A stretch of 12,022 nucleotides of DNA from Maribacter sp. (GTDB taxonomy: Bacteria > Bacteroidota > Bacteroidia > Flavobacteriales > Flavobacteriaceae). The stretch covers positions 1 to 12,022 of the forward strand of contig JABDKZ010000029.1 in assembly GCA_013001935.1 (NCBI GenBank). The letters run 5' to 3'. The notes below the pieces were generated by a model. That model was not told where the DNA came from. It worked only from the letters and a program-made list of their open reading frames with translations, and did no database searches. The position numbers and the translations under genes were made by a program. Below are positions 6,054 to 12,022 of this stretch, piece by piece. Position 1 is the first letter of the stretch. Each line of letters starts with the position of its first letter.

Positions 6054-7085
6054 ATGCAACTGTACAATACATTAAGTGCAAAGGAAAGGGAAACTCTTAT
6101 TGAAGAGGCTGGGAAAGAACGCCTTACAATTTCCTTTTATCAATATGCACATCTAGGAAATCCTGTAATTTTCAGAAATCATTTGTTCATCCATTGGAAC
6201 GATTTGGATGTTCTGGGCCGAATTTATGTGGCAAATGAGGGTATTAACGCACAATTATCCGTTCCGGCTGAAAATTTTCAAGCTTTTAAAAAACATTTGG
6301 ATAGCATCACGTTTTTAAAAGATGTACGATTGAATATTGCTATCGAACAAGACAACAAGTCTTTTCTGAAACTCAAGGTAAAAGTTAGAAAGAAGATTTT
6401 GGCCGATGGTCTTAACGATGCAACTTTTGACGTGACCAATAAAGGCGTACATGTAAATGCGGAAAAGTTCAATGCATTAATTGAAGACCCCAATACGATT
6501 TTGGTCGATATGAGGAACCATTATGAAAGTGAAATAGGCCATTTTAAGAATGCCATTACGCCAGATGTTGATACTTTTCGCGATTCTTTGGATATTATTG
6601 AAAAAGACCTTGATGAATTCAAGGAAGACAAAAAATTAGTAATGTATTGTACCGGGGGTATTCGTTGCGAAAAGGCCAGTGCGTACTATAAGCACAAGGG
6701 CTTCAAGAATGTATACCAATTAGAAGGCGGTATTATTGAATATGCGAGGCAAACGAAGGACCAAGATTTAGAGAATAAGTTTATTGGCAAGAATTTTGTT
6801 TTTGACCATCGTAGGGGTGAGCGTATTTCTGCTGATGTGATTGCCCAATGTCACCAATGCGGAAAAGCTTGCGATACCCATGTAAATTGTGCTAATGAGG
6901 CTTGCCATTTATTGTTCATTCAATGTAGGGAATGTGCCGAAAAAATGACCGATTGTTGTTCAGTTGAATGCAAAGAGATACATGCGCTGCCATTTGTCGA
7001 GCAGAAGAGACTTAGGAAAGGTAAAACGGTTAGCAATAAAATCTTTAAAAAAGGGCGCTCCAAGGTATTGAAGTTTAAAAAGTAG
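6054..7085 (+). CDS. trhO: tRNA uridine(34) hydroxylase TrhO (rhodanese family, YceA-like)
   Basis: TrhO hydroxylates uridine 34 of tRNAs to 5-hydroxyuridine using molecular oxygen. The 343-residue product has the family order. An N-terminal acylphosphatase-like domain is followed by GRIYVANEGINAQLSV (residues 55-70). A rhodanese domain has VDMRNHYESEIGHF and the active-site loop YCTGGIRC (C199, C205), then YQLEGGIIEY. A C-terminal cysteine-rich segment has ten cysteines between residues 266 and 306 (CHQCGKAC, CRECAEK, CCSVEC), likely metal-binding. The tail is strongly basic (KKGRSKVLKFKK), suiting RNA binding. It follows trhP and the ferredoxin, so both known routes to the same wobble modification are encoded together. 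A TATCTTTG box precedes it and a hairpin terminator follows. Confidence 0.95.
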   Translation: MQLYNTLSAKERETLIEEAGKERLTISFYQYAHLGNPVIFRNHLFIHWNDLDVLGRIYVANEGINAQLSVPAENFQAFKKHLDSITFLKDVRLNIAIEQDNKSFLKLKVKVRKKILADGLNDATFDVTNKGVHVNAEKFNALIEDPNTILVDMRNHYESEIGHFKNAITPDVDTFRDSLDIIEKDLDEFKEDKKLVMYCTGGIRCEKASAYYKHKGFKNVYQLEGGIIEYARQTKDQDLENKFIGKNFVFDHRRGERISADVIAQCHQCGKACDTHVNCANEACHLLFIQCRECAEKMTDCCSVECKEIHALPFVEQKRLRKGKTVSNKIFKKGRSKVLKFKK

Positions 7086-7088
7086 ATA

Positions 7089-7110
7089 ACCGTGAACGAC
7101 GGTATTTTTT
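7089..7110 (+). terminator. Terminator after trhO
   Basis: ACCGT (7089-7093) and ACGGT (7099-7103) form a short stem with a 5-base loop, followed by ATTTTTT. It lies 4 bases after the trhO stop codon. The stem is short, so termination may be partial. Confidence 0.65.
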
Positions 7111-7150
7111 CAATTGCAAATACACACTTTACTTCTGCAACAAATTATAC

Positions 7151-7158
7151 TATCTTTA
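7151..7158 (+). promoter_or_regulatory. Possible -7 promoter element of the ricT-gldH-PBP operon
   Basis: TATCTTTA differs from TAnnTTTG at the last base only. It lies 67 bases before the ricT ATG and after the trhO terminator, where an operon promoter is expected. The transcript would begin just upstream of the leader hairpin at 7183-7211. Confidence 0.45.
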
Positions 7159-7182
7159 CATTTAAGATTAATATGAACCTTT

Positions 7183-7211
7183 TTTGGGAAAAATATTAGG
7201 TTTTTCCCAAA
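7183..7211 (+). promoter_or_regulatory. Strong hairpin in the ricT 5' leader
   Basis: TTTGGGAAAAA (7183-7193) and TTTTTCCCAAA (7201-7211) form a perfect 11-bp stem with loop TATTAGG, ending 14 bases before the ricT ATG. No T run follows, so it is not a simple terminator. It could control ribosome access or mRNA stability, or be a protein site in the DNA. It also argues against a TTG start at 7184, which would lie inside the stem. Confidence 0.6.
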
Positions 7212-7225
7212 CCAAGATACAAAAT

Positions 7226-8392
7226 ATGGGTTGTAACAGTTGTTCAACCGGTAAGGATGGACAACCAAAAGGGTGCAAGAACAATGGTACTTGTGGCACC
7301 GATGGTTGTAATAAATTAACGGTATTTGATTGGCTTTCCAACATGTCACTTCCAAGTGGGGAAAAACCGTTTGACATCGTAGAAGTCCGTTTTAAAAATA
7401 GCAGAAAAGGATTCTTCAGAAATACAGAAAACCTTGCACTTTCTATCGGTGATATTGTGGCTACGCAGGCACAGTCTGGTCACGATATTGGTATGATCAC
7501 ATTAACAGGGGAACTTGTTAAAGTGCAAATGAAAAAGAAAAAGGTAGATCCCAAAGCCGATGATATTCTGAAATTATATCGGAAGGCTAGTCAAAAAGAC
7601 ATTGATATTTGGCAGAAATCCAGGAATAGGGAAGAGGAAATTAAAAAACGTTCTCGAGAAATAGCGATTATCCTAAAATTGCAGATGAAGATCTCTGATG
7701 TTGAATTTCAAGGCGACGGGTCTAAGGCTACTTTTTATTATACCGCGGAAGAGCGTGTAGATTTTCGTCAATTGATCAAGGATATGGCCAAGGCATTTGG
7801 AATTCGCATTGAAATGCGTCAAATCGGGTATCGGCAAGAAGCACAACGATTGGGTGGTATTGGGTCCTGTGGACGCGAATTATGTTGTTCTACATGGCTA
7901 ACAGACTTTAGATCGGTGAGTACCTCGGCAGCCCGTTATCAACAATTATCATTGAACCCCCAAAAATTGGCAGGACAATGCGGTAAATTAAAATGTTGTC
8001 TTAATTATGAACTCGATTTATATCTGGAAGCATTAAAGGATTTTCCTCCTCAGGACACCAAATTATTTACGGAAAAGGGAATGGCCTTCTGCCAGAAGTC
8101 AGATATTTTTAAATCCAAATTATGGTTTTCGTATAAAGACGAACCTGCTAACTGGCATATGTTATCCAAGGAACAGGTAATAGAAATTGTGGCCAAAAAC
8201 AAGAAAAAGGAGAAGGTTGTTAGTTTAGAGGAATACGCCTTGGATAATGTCGTTGAAGAAAAGGTGGTGTTCGAAAATGTTGTAGGCCAAGACAGTCTTA
8301 CACGTTTTGATAGACCAAAACGTAGAAACAAAAGAAATAGGAATAAGAATAGAAGAAACAACAATAGAAAAAGACGTCAAAAAAATGCGTAG
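7226..8392 (+). CDS. ricT: PSP1-family protein RicT-like
   Basis: The 388-residue product carries the PSP1 domain of RicT (YaaT). The diagnostic segment is GSCGRELCCSTWL (residues 213-225), then a second pair in GQCGKLKCCLNYE (250-262). These cysteines belong to the Fe-S-binding region of RicT. In Bacillus, RicT works with RicA and RicF and is linked to mRNA processing; neither partner is visible here. The N-terminus adds five cysteines in 28 residues (MGCNSC, KGCKNN, TCGTDGC). The last ~25 residues are an Arg/Lys/Asn-rich tail (about 363-387) typical of nucleic-acid contact. The ATG at 7226 is preferred over the in-frame TTG at 7184 because it starts at the Cys-rich motif and lies after the leader hairpin. 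Its stop overlaps gldH by 8 bases. Confidence 0.9.
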   Translation: MGCNSCSTGKDGQPKGCKNNGTCGTDGCNKLTVFDWLSNMSLPSGEKPFDIVEVRFKNSRKGFFRNTENLALSIGDIVATQAQSGHDIGMITLTGELVKVQMKKKKVDPKADDILKLYRKASQKDIDIWQKSRNREEEIKKRSREIAIILKLQMKISDVEFQGDGSKATFYYTAEERVDFRQLIKDMAKAFGIRIEMRQIGYRQEAQRLGGIGSCGRELCCSTWLTDFRSVSTSAARYQQLSLNPQKLAGQCGKLKCCLNYELDLYLEALKDFPPQDTKLFTEKGMAFCQKSDIFKSKLWFSYKDEPANWHMLSKEQVIEIVAKNKKKEKVVSLEEYALDNVVEEKVVFENVVGQDSLTRFDRPKRRNKRNRNKNRRNNNRKRRQKNA

Positions 8393-8870
8393 GGTACTTT
8401 TATCGATTGTAGTTCTAGTTTTATTGGTTTCCTGTGACAGCTCTATAGTTAAAACTGGTTTTAAGGCAACAACCAATGGTTCGTGGAACAGGGATAATAA
8501 GGTCGAATTCAATTTTACCGAATTAGATACAATCCAGAATCACCATATTTTCATTAATCTTCGAAACGATAATACTTTTCCCTACAGCAATCTTTTTTTA
8601 ATCGCAGAATTAGATTATCCAAACGGGGAAACCATAACCGACACAATGGAGTTTATAATGGCCCAACCGGATGGGACGTGGCTGGGCAAAGGATATGGAA
8701 GTATTAAGGAAAATAAGTTATGGTATAAAGAAAACATCGTTTTTCCTTCTTCTGGCGTATATACTTTACGATTGTCACACGCCATGCGTAAAAATGGCGA
8801 AGTAGATGGTGTAGTTAACCTAGAAGGCATTACAGATGTCGGATATGAAATTGTAAAAAGTAATGAGTAA
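8385..8870 (+). CDS. gldH: Gliding motility lipoprotein GldH
   Basis: The 161-residue product starts with MRR, a hydrophobic core and the lipobox LVSC, so Cys17 would be lipidated. The mature region resembles GldH: GSWNRDNKVEFNF near the start, then a beta-rich part with HHIFINLRNDNTFPYSNLFL, then GTWLGKGYGSIKE and the late YTLRLSHAMR. In Flavobacterium johnsoniae GldH is a lipoprotein needed for gliding; its biochemical role is not known. The chosen ATG lies inside ricT (ATGCGTAG). A longer frame from 8307 would put a charged stretch before the signal peptide and is unlikely. The stop overlaps the next gene by 8 bases, so the three genes form one coupled operon. This gene is the strongest lineage marker in the window. 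Confidence 0.9.
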   Translation: MRRVLLSIVVLVLLVSCDSSIVKTGFKATTNGSWNRDNKVEFNFTELDTIQNHHIFINLRNDNTFPYSNLFLIAELDYPNGETITDTMEFIMAQPDGTWLGKGYGSIKENKLWYKENIVFPSSGVYTLRLSHAMRKNGEVDGVVNLEGITDVGYEIVKSNE

Positions 8871-11229
8871 GCGTAAGGTAAAGGCCAAAAAGAACACAAA
8901 GAAAACCGGCTTTTTTAAATTTATTAAATGGTTTTGGATACTATTTGCCACAGGAGTTCTAGCCGGGGCAATGCTTTTTCTTTTCGCTTCCTGGGGTGTA
9001 TTTGGAGAAATGCCACTTTTTGAACACCTTGAAAACCCACAAACAAATTTAGCTACTGAAATTTTTTCTTCTGATGGTAAAACATTGGGTAAGTTTTATT
9101 TGGATGACAACCGAACACCTGTAAAATTTGACGACCTACCGGAGAACCTGGTGAATGCCTTGATTGCAACGGAAGACGCGCGATTTTATGACCATTCAGG
9201 TATTGATGCCATAGGCACCTTAAGGGCCATTGCATACTTGGGAAAAAAAGGTGGGGCCAGTACAATTTCCCAGCAATTGGCGCGACAGTTATTTATTGGC
9301 GCTCGGGAAAAGGAAAAAAAGACTCAAGCTATTTTGCAAAAAGCAAAGGAGTGGGTTTTGGCAACCCGACTGGAAACGCAGTACACAAAAGAGGAAATCA
9401 TAGCCATGTACTTGAACATTTATGATTTCGGATATGCCGCCGATGGTATTCGTTCGGCGTCCAAAATATATTTTGGTAAAGAACCGATTGATCTTAAAAT
9501 CGAAGAATCGGCAATGTTGGTCGGGATGCTTAAGAACTCATCCTATTACAATCCATTGCGAAGGGAAGAGTTGGTATTCAATAGGAGAAACACGGTTTTG
9601 TCTCAAATGGCCAAATATGATTATATAACCGAGGCTCAAAAAGATTCGCTTCAAGCCTTAAAGATGGATGTGAATTTTAATCCTGAAAACCACAGAGAAG
9701 GATTGGCTACATATTTTAGGATGTATCTTCAAGGCTTCATGAATAAATGGATAGGTGAAAATCCAAAACCTGCGGTTGAAGGGGAACGTGATAAGTGGAG
9801 CCTTTATCTTGACGGATTGAAAATTTACACAACGATAGACTCCCGAATGCAATTGAATGCAGAGGAAGCTGTACAGGAACATATGAAAAAATTACAGGCC
9901 GAATTTTTTCATCAGAATACGCCACTACGTAACAGCACAGCCCCATTTTTGGATATAGAGAAGGAGGAGATAGACCAAATTATGGAACAGGCCATAAAAA
10001 TTTCGGAACGATGGCGAAAAATGAAGGCCGAGGGTAAATCGGAAAAGGATATTCGTAGTTCTTTTACCAAAAAAACCGAAATGACCGTCTTTGATTGGAA
10101 GAGTGAAACCCATGAGAAAGATACTATCATGACTCCGTTGGATTCTATCCGATATTACAAGACTCATTTAAGAACGGCCATGATGTCAATGGAGCCGCAA
10201 ACTGGCCATGTTAAAGCCTGGGTAGGCGGAGTCGATTATAGGCATTTTCAATATGACAACGTATATCAAGGAAGACGGCAAGCGGGATCCACATTTAAAC
10301 CCTTTGTTTATGCAGCGGCAATTGATCAATTACGATTATCACCATGTTATGAACTGCCCGATACCCAATATTGTATAGAGGCACATAAACACGGAAATAT
10401 GGAAGCTTGGTGTCCCGACAACTCAAGCGGAAAGTTTTCTGGTGAAATGTATTCTTTGAAAAGAGGATTGGCCAATTCAAAAAACTCGATAACAGCCCAA
10501 CTAATAGATATGGTAGGCCCAAAATCTGTTGTATCTATTGTAAAAAACCTTGGAATTAACAGAGATATTTTAGAAGTACCTTCCATTGCATTAGGAACGG
10601 AAGATATGAATGTTTATGAAATGGTTGGGGCTTATGGTGCTTTTGCCAATCAGGGCGTTTATGTGAAACCTGTTATGGTTACCCGCATAGAGGATAAAAA
10701 CGGAACAGTATTGTATGAATATGTTCCCGAAACCAAAGATGTATTAAGCAAGGAAGTATCTTATGCCATGGTGAACCTAATGCAAGGAGTTACACAAGGC
10801 GGTTCAGGAATTCATTTGCGAACTACGGGTTATGATAAGATTAAATCAAGACCTGAGTTTAAGGAGGTAATTACAGGATACCCTTATGAGTTTAAGAATC
10901 CTATTGCTGGGAAAACCGGAACCACCCAGAACCAAAGTGATGGTTGGTTTATGGGAATGGTACCTAATTTAGTTACAGGTGTTTGGGTTGGCGGAGACAA
11001 TCGTTCAATTCATTTTAAAACCTTAAAATATGGACAAGGTGCTACAATGGCAATGCCCATTTGGGGACTCTACATGAAAAAGAACTACGAAAATAAGGAG
11101 TTGGGAGTTTCTGATGGTGAATTCCCTGAACCTACAGACATGGATATTGTTTTAGACTGTAGCAAACCAGTTGAAGATCCAAATAAACCAAAGGATATTG
11201 ATGAGGATTTAGATGACTTGGATTTCTAA
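8863..11229 (+). CDS. mrcA: Class A penicillin-binding protein (PBP1A-type transglycosylase/transpeptidase)
   Basis: This bifunctional enzyme polymerises and cross-links peptidoglycan at the outer face of the inner membrane. The 788-residue product has a basic cytosolic N-terminus, one membrane helix (about residues 22-45) and a GT51 glycosyltransferase domain. That domain has EDARFYDHSGID (104-115, catalytic E104), GGASTISQQLARQLF (130-144) and ATRLETQYTKEEI. A transpeptidase domain follows with STFK (nucleophile S476), SKN (539-541) and KTGT (684-687). All catalytic motifs are intact. A charged insertion of about 75 residues (350-425) lies between the domains. The C-terminus is a short acidic tail (DEDLDDLDF). 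The ATG overlaps the gldH stop (ATGAGTAA). The link to gldH suggests coordinated wall and gliding-machinery production, which is inference from position. Confidence 0.97.
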   Translation: MSKRKVKAKKNTKKTGFFKFIKWFWILFATGVLAGAMLFLFASWGVFGEMPLFEHLENPQTNLATEIFSSDGKTLGKFYLDDNRTPVKFDDLPENLVNALIATEDARFYDHSGIDAIGTLRAIAYLGKKGGASTISQQLARQLFIGAREKEKKTQAILQKAKEWVLATRLETQYTKEEIIAMYLNIYDFGYAADGIRSASKIYFGKEPIDLKIEESAMLVGMLKNSSYYNPLRREELVFNRRNTVLSQMAKYDYITEAQKDSLQALKMDVNFNPENHREGLATYFRMYLQGFMNKWIGENPKPAVEGERDKWSLYLDGLKIYTTIDSRMQLNAEEAVQEHMKKLQAEFFHQNTPLRNSTAPFLDIEKEEIDQIMEQAIKISERWRKMKAEGKSEKDIRSSFTKKTEMTVFDWKSETHEKDTIMTPLDSIRYYKTHLRTAMMSMEPQTGHVKAWVGGVDYRHFQYDNVYQGRRQAGSTFKPFVYAAAIDQLRLSPCYELPDTQYCIEAHKHGNMEAWCPDNSSGKFSGEMYSLKRGLANSKNSITAQLIDMVGPKSVVSIVKNLGINRDILEVPSIALGTEDMNVYEMVGAYGAFANQGVYVKPVMVTRIEDKNGTVLYEYVPETKDVLSKEVSYAMVNLMQGVTQGGSGIHLRTTGYDKIKSRPEFKEVITGYPYEFKNPIAGKTGTTQNQSDGWFMGMVPNLVTGVWVGGDNRSIHFKTLKYGQGATMAMPIWGLYMKKNYENKELGVSDGEFPEPTDMDIVLDCSKPVEDPNKPKDIDEDLDDLDF

Positions 11230-11259
11230 TACGCAGGTTTTCTAAAAAACAACATTAAG

Positions 11260-11301
11260 ATGCCCTTACTTTTAAATTGAAGTTAAGGGCATTTTCTTTT
11301 T
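11260..11301 (+). terminator. Terminator of the ricT-gldH-PBP operon
   Basis: ATGCCCTTA (11260-11268) pairs with TAAGGGCAT (11284-11292). CTT/AAG extends the stem past a single unpaired T. TTTTCTTTTT follows. It lies 30 bases after the PBP stop codon and is a typical rho-independent terminator. Confidence 0.88.
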
Positions 11302-11420
11302 AAATCTTAAATTATTGAACTGTACAAAAGGCACTTTAATAGTTGATTGGTATATTCCTGAAATGCGGATTTAAGACGCAATTTAGCGTTGTTCATCGAT
11401 GAAATCAACTTTTATTTTTT

Positions 11421-11450
11421 TTCACAACATTTTAAACATCCTTCACAACA
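11421..11450 (+). repeat. Direct repeats TTCACAACA with 21-base spacing
   Basis: TTCACAACA occurs at 11421-11429 and 11442-11450, start to start 21 bases, or two helical turns. A shorter copy (TCACAACA) is at 11516-11523. The pair ends 13 bases before a TACCTTCG box, as expected for an activator bound next to a promoter. The surrounding 11302-11535 stretch is AT-rich with no supported gene, and chance repetition is possible. Confidence 0.35.
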
Positions 11451-11463
11451 ATAATTTAGAGAA

Positions 11464-11471
11464 TACCTTCG
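11464..11471 (+). promoter_or_regulatory. Possible -7 promoter element before the small ORF
   Basis: TACCTTCG differs from TAnnTTTG at one base. It is 64 bases upstream of the small ORF's ATG and would give a transcript of about 220 bases ending at the terminator at 11670-11697. Confidence 0.4.
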
Positions 11472-11535
11472 TTTTAAATTAAATTTACATTGTATTAAAA
11501 GTTAAACCCCAAATCTCACAACAAACCTACGTATT

Positions 11536-11643
11536 ATGGAAGCCCAAATTAACCATGCCCCTATTGAAGAAGAAATACAAGTCTATAAGAATGACTTTTT
11601 CAGCGGAGTTGTATTATTGACTAAAAAATTATTTATGCTTTAA
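11536..11643 (+). CDS. Possible small protein or leader peptide, 35 residues
   Basis: ATG at 11536 opens a 35-codon frame starting MEAQINHAPIEEEIQVYKND and ending FFSGVVLLTKKLFML before TAA at 11641. The first half is acidic and the second half basic-hydrophobic. No family is recognised. It is supported by context only: a promoter-like box and direct repeats upstream, a hairpin overlapping the stop codon, and a strong terminator 27 bases on. Together these outline a short independent transcript. It could be a real small protein, a leader peptide, or the 5' remnant of a larger gene. A noncoding RNA with a chance ORF cannot be excluded. Confidence 0.42.
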   Translation: MEAQINHAPIEEEIQVYKNDFFSGVVLLTKKLFML

Positions 11644-11657
11644 TTGTTAAAGCATAA
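11633..11657 (+). promoter_or_regulatory. Hairpin overlapping the stop codon of the small ORF
   Basis: TTATGCTTTAA (11633-11643) and TTAAAGCATAA (11647-11657) form a perfect 11-bp stem with a 3-base loop (TTG). The TAA stop of the small ORF lies inside the 5' arm. No T run follows, so it is separate from the terminator 13 bases on. It may protect the 3' end or act on terminating ribosomes. Confidence 0.5.
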
Positions 11658-11669
11658 GAATTGTATTAG

Positions 11670-11697
11670 AGCCACGTCCACAACGTGGCTTTTTTTT
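11670..11697 (+). terminator. Strong terminator after the small ORF
   Basis: AGCCACGT (11670-11677) and ACGTGGCT (11683-11690) form an 8-bp GC-rich stem with loop CCACA, followed directly by seven T. This is the most canonical terminator in the window. It ends the small-ORF transcript and separates it from the acetyltransferase gene that starts 28 bases later. Confidence 0.92.
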
Positions 11698-11724
11698 GTT
11701 TATTTTTAGGGGATATAGATTACA

Positions 11725-12022
11725 ATGCAACTCGAATATAAAGAATGCTTTGAAGAAGATCTTGAACAACTTGTTCAGATTTCGAAAACGACCTTTAGTG
11801 ACGCTTTTGTAGCGGATAACGATCCAAATGACTTCGAAGCATATTTGAACGCTGCCTTCAGTAAATCAAAATTGACTGAAGCCTTGGTGAATCCGCACTC
11901 ATCTTTTTACTTTGTTTACCAGGGCAATGATCTTGTTGGCTATTTAAAGTTAAATGTAAACGAGGCCCAATCCGATTTAAAAGGTGAAGATTCCATAGAG
12001 TTGGAACGTATTTATGTGGTTC
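11725..12022 (+). CDS. GNAT-family N-acetyltransferase, 5' part only
   Basis: The frame from ATG at 11725 runs off the right edge after 99 codons. The N-terminus (MQLEYKECFEEDLEQLVQIS) is the first strand and helix of a GNAT fold. Then come ISKTTFSDAF, SSFYFVYQGNDLVGYLKLN and ELERIYVV. The last is the start of the motif A strand that leads into the acetyl-CoA pyrophosphate loop, which lies outside the window. The TFxDAF...ELERIYV pattern resembles PaiA-type acetyltransferases, some of which acetylate polyamines. The substrate cannot be assigned from this part. No clear promoter box was found in the 28 bases after the preceding terminator. Confidence 0.85.
   Translation, partial: MQLEYKECFEEDLEQLVQISKTTFSDAFVADNDPNDFEAYLNAAFSKSKLTEALVNPHSSFYFVYQGNDLVGYLKLNVNEAQSDLKGEDSIELERIYVV

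Noticed and set aside
7184..7225. Upstream TTG start for ricT adding 14 residues
   Set aside because: The TTG lies in the 5' arm of a perfect 11-bp hairpin. The ATG at 7226 begins right at the cysteine-rich N-terminus.
8307..8384. Longer N-terminus for GldH inside the ricT coding region
   Set aside because: It would place 26 mostly charged residues ahead of a clear lipoprotein signal peptide. The ATG at 8385 gives a normal signal and an 8-base overlap.
8050..8899. Several minus-strand open frames of 94-104 codons over ricT and gldH
   Set aside because: They overlap coding sequence with strong family matches and have no domains of their own.
11392..11403. 12-base palindrome TTCATCGATGAA as a restriction or recombination site
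   Set aside because: Palindromes of this length can occur by chance in AT-rich DNA, and no attachment-site duplication, integrase or mobile gene is nearby.

Overview
The window looks like chromosomal DNA of a gliding member of the Flavobacteriaceae (Bacteroidota). Base composition is AT-rich. Two genes are preceded by exact matches to the Bacteroidota -7 promoter box TAnnTTTG. A gldH-type gliding lipoprotein gene is present, and the ricT-type gene has the flavobacterial form with a cysteine-rich N-terminus. No insertion sequence, phage gene, CRISPR array, tRNA or rRNA was seen.

Layout. The left edge holds the 3' end of a plus-strand phospholipid acyltransferase gene. It converges, across a shared hairpin terminator, on a minus-strand operon read right to left: a small secreted lipoprotein, an ECF sigma factor, and a 510-residue protein. 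The last has a cytosolic head, one inner-membrane helix, a long charged linker and a C-terminal outer-membrane-type beta-barrel. Upstream of these, also on the minus strand, is recA with its own terminator. The 388-base gap between recA and the plus-strand genes holds a 9-bp inverted repeat near the recA promoter region. It also holds a foldable segment ending in a strong terminator with no ORF, which is a candidate small RNA.

The plus-strand right half begins with a tRNA wobble-uridine hydroxylation locus. It contains trhP (U32 family), an overlapping small ferredoxin gene, and trhO (rhodanese family, own promoter). In E. coli TrhP and TrhO are alternative enzymes for the same 5-hydroxyuridine-34 modification, so their adjacency here with a ferredoxin is notable. 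Next is an overlapping operon of ricT (PSP1 family), gldH and a class A penicillin-binding protein gene, with 8-base overlaps at both junctions and a strong 5' leader hairpin. After its terminator comes a 495-base stretch with direct TTCACAACA repeats and a possible 35-codon small gene with its own terminator. The window ends inside a GNAT acetyltransferase gene.

Most genes are ordinary housekeeping genes. The least explained parts are the sigma/trans-envelope barrel operon, the trhP-ferredoxin-trhO cluster, the candidate RNA upstream of trhP and the small ORF at 11536-11643.
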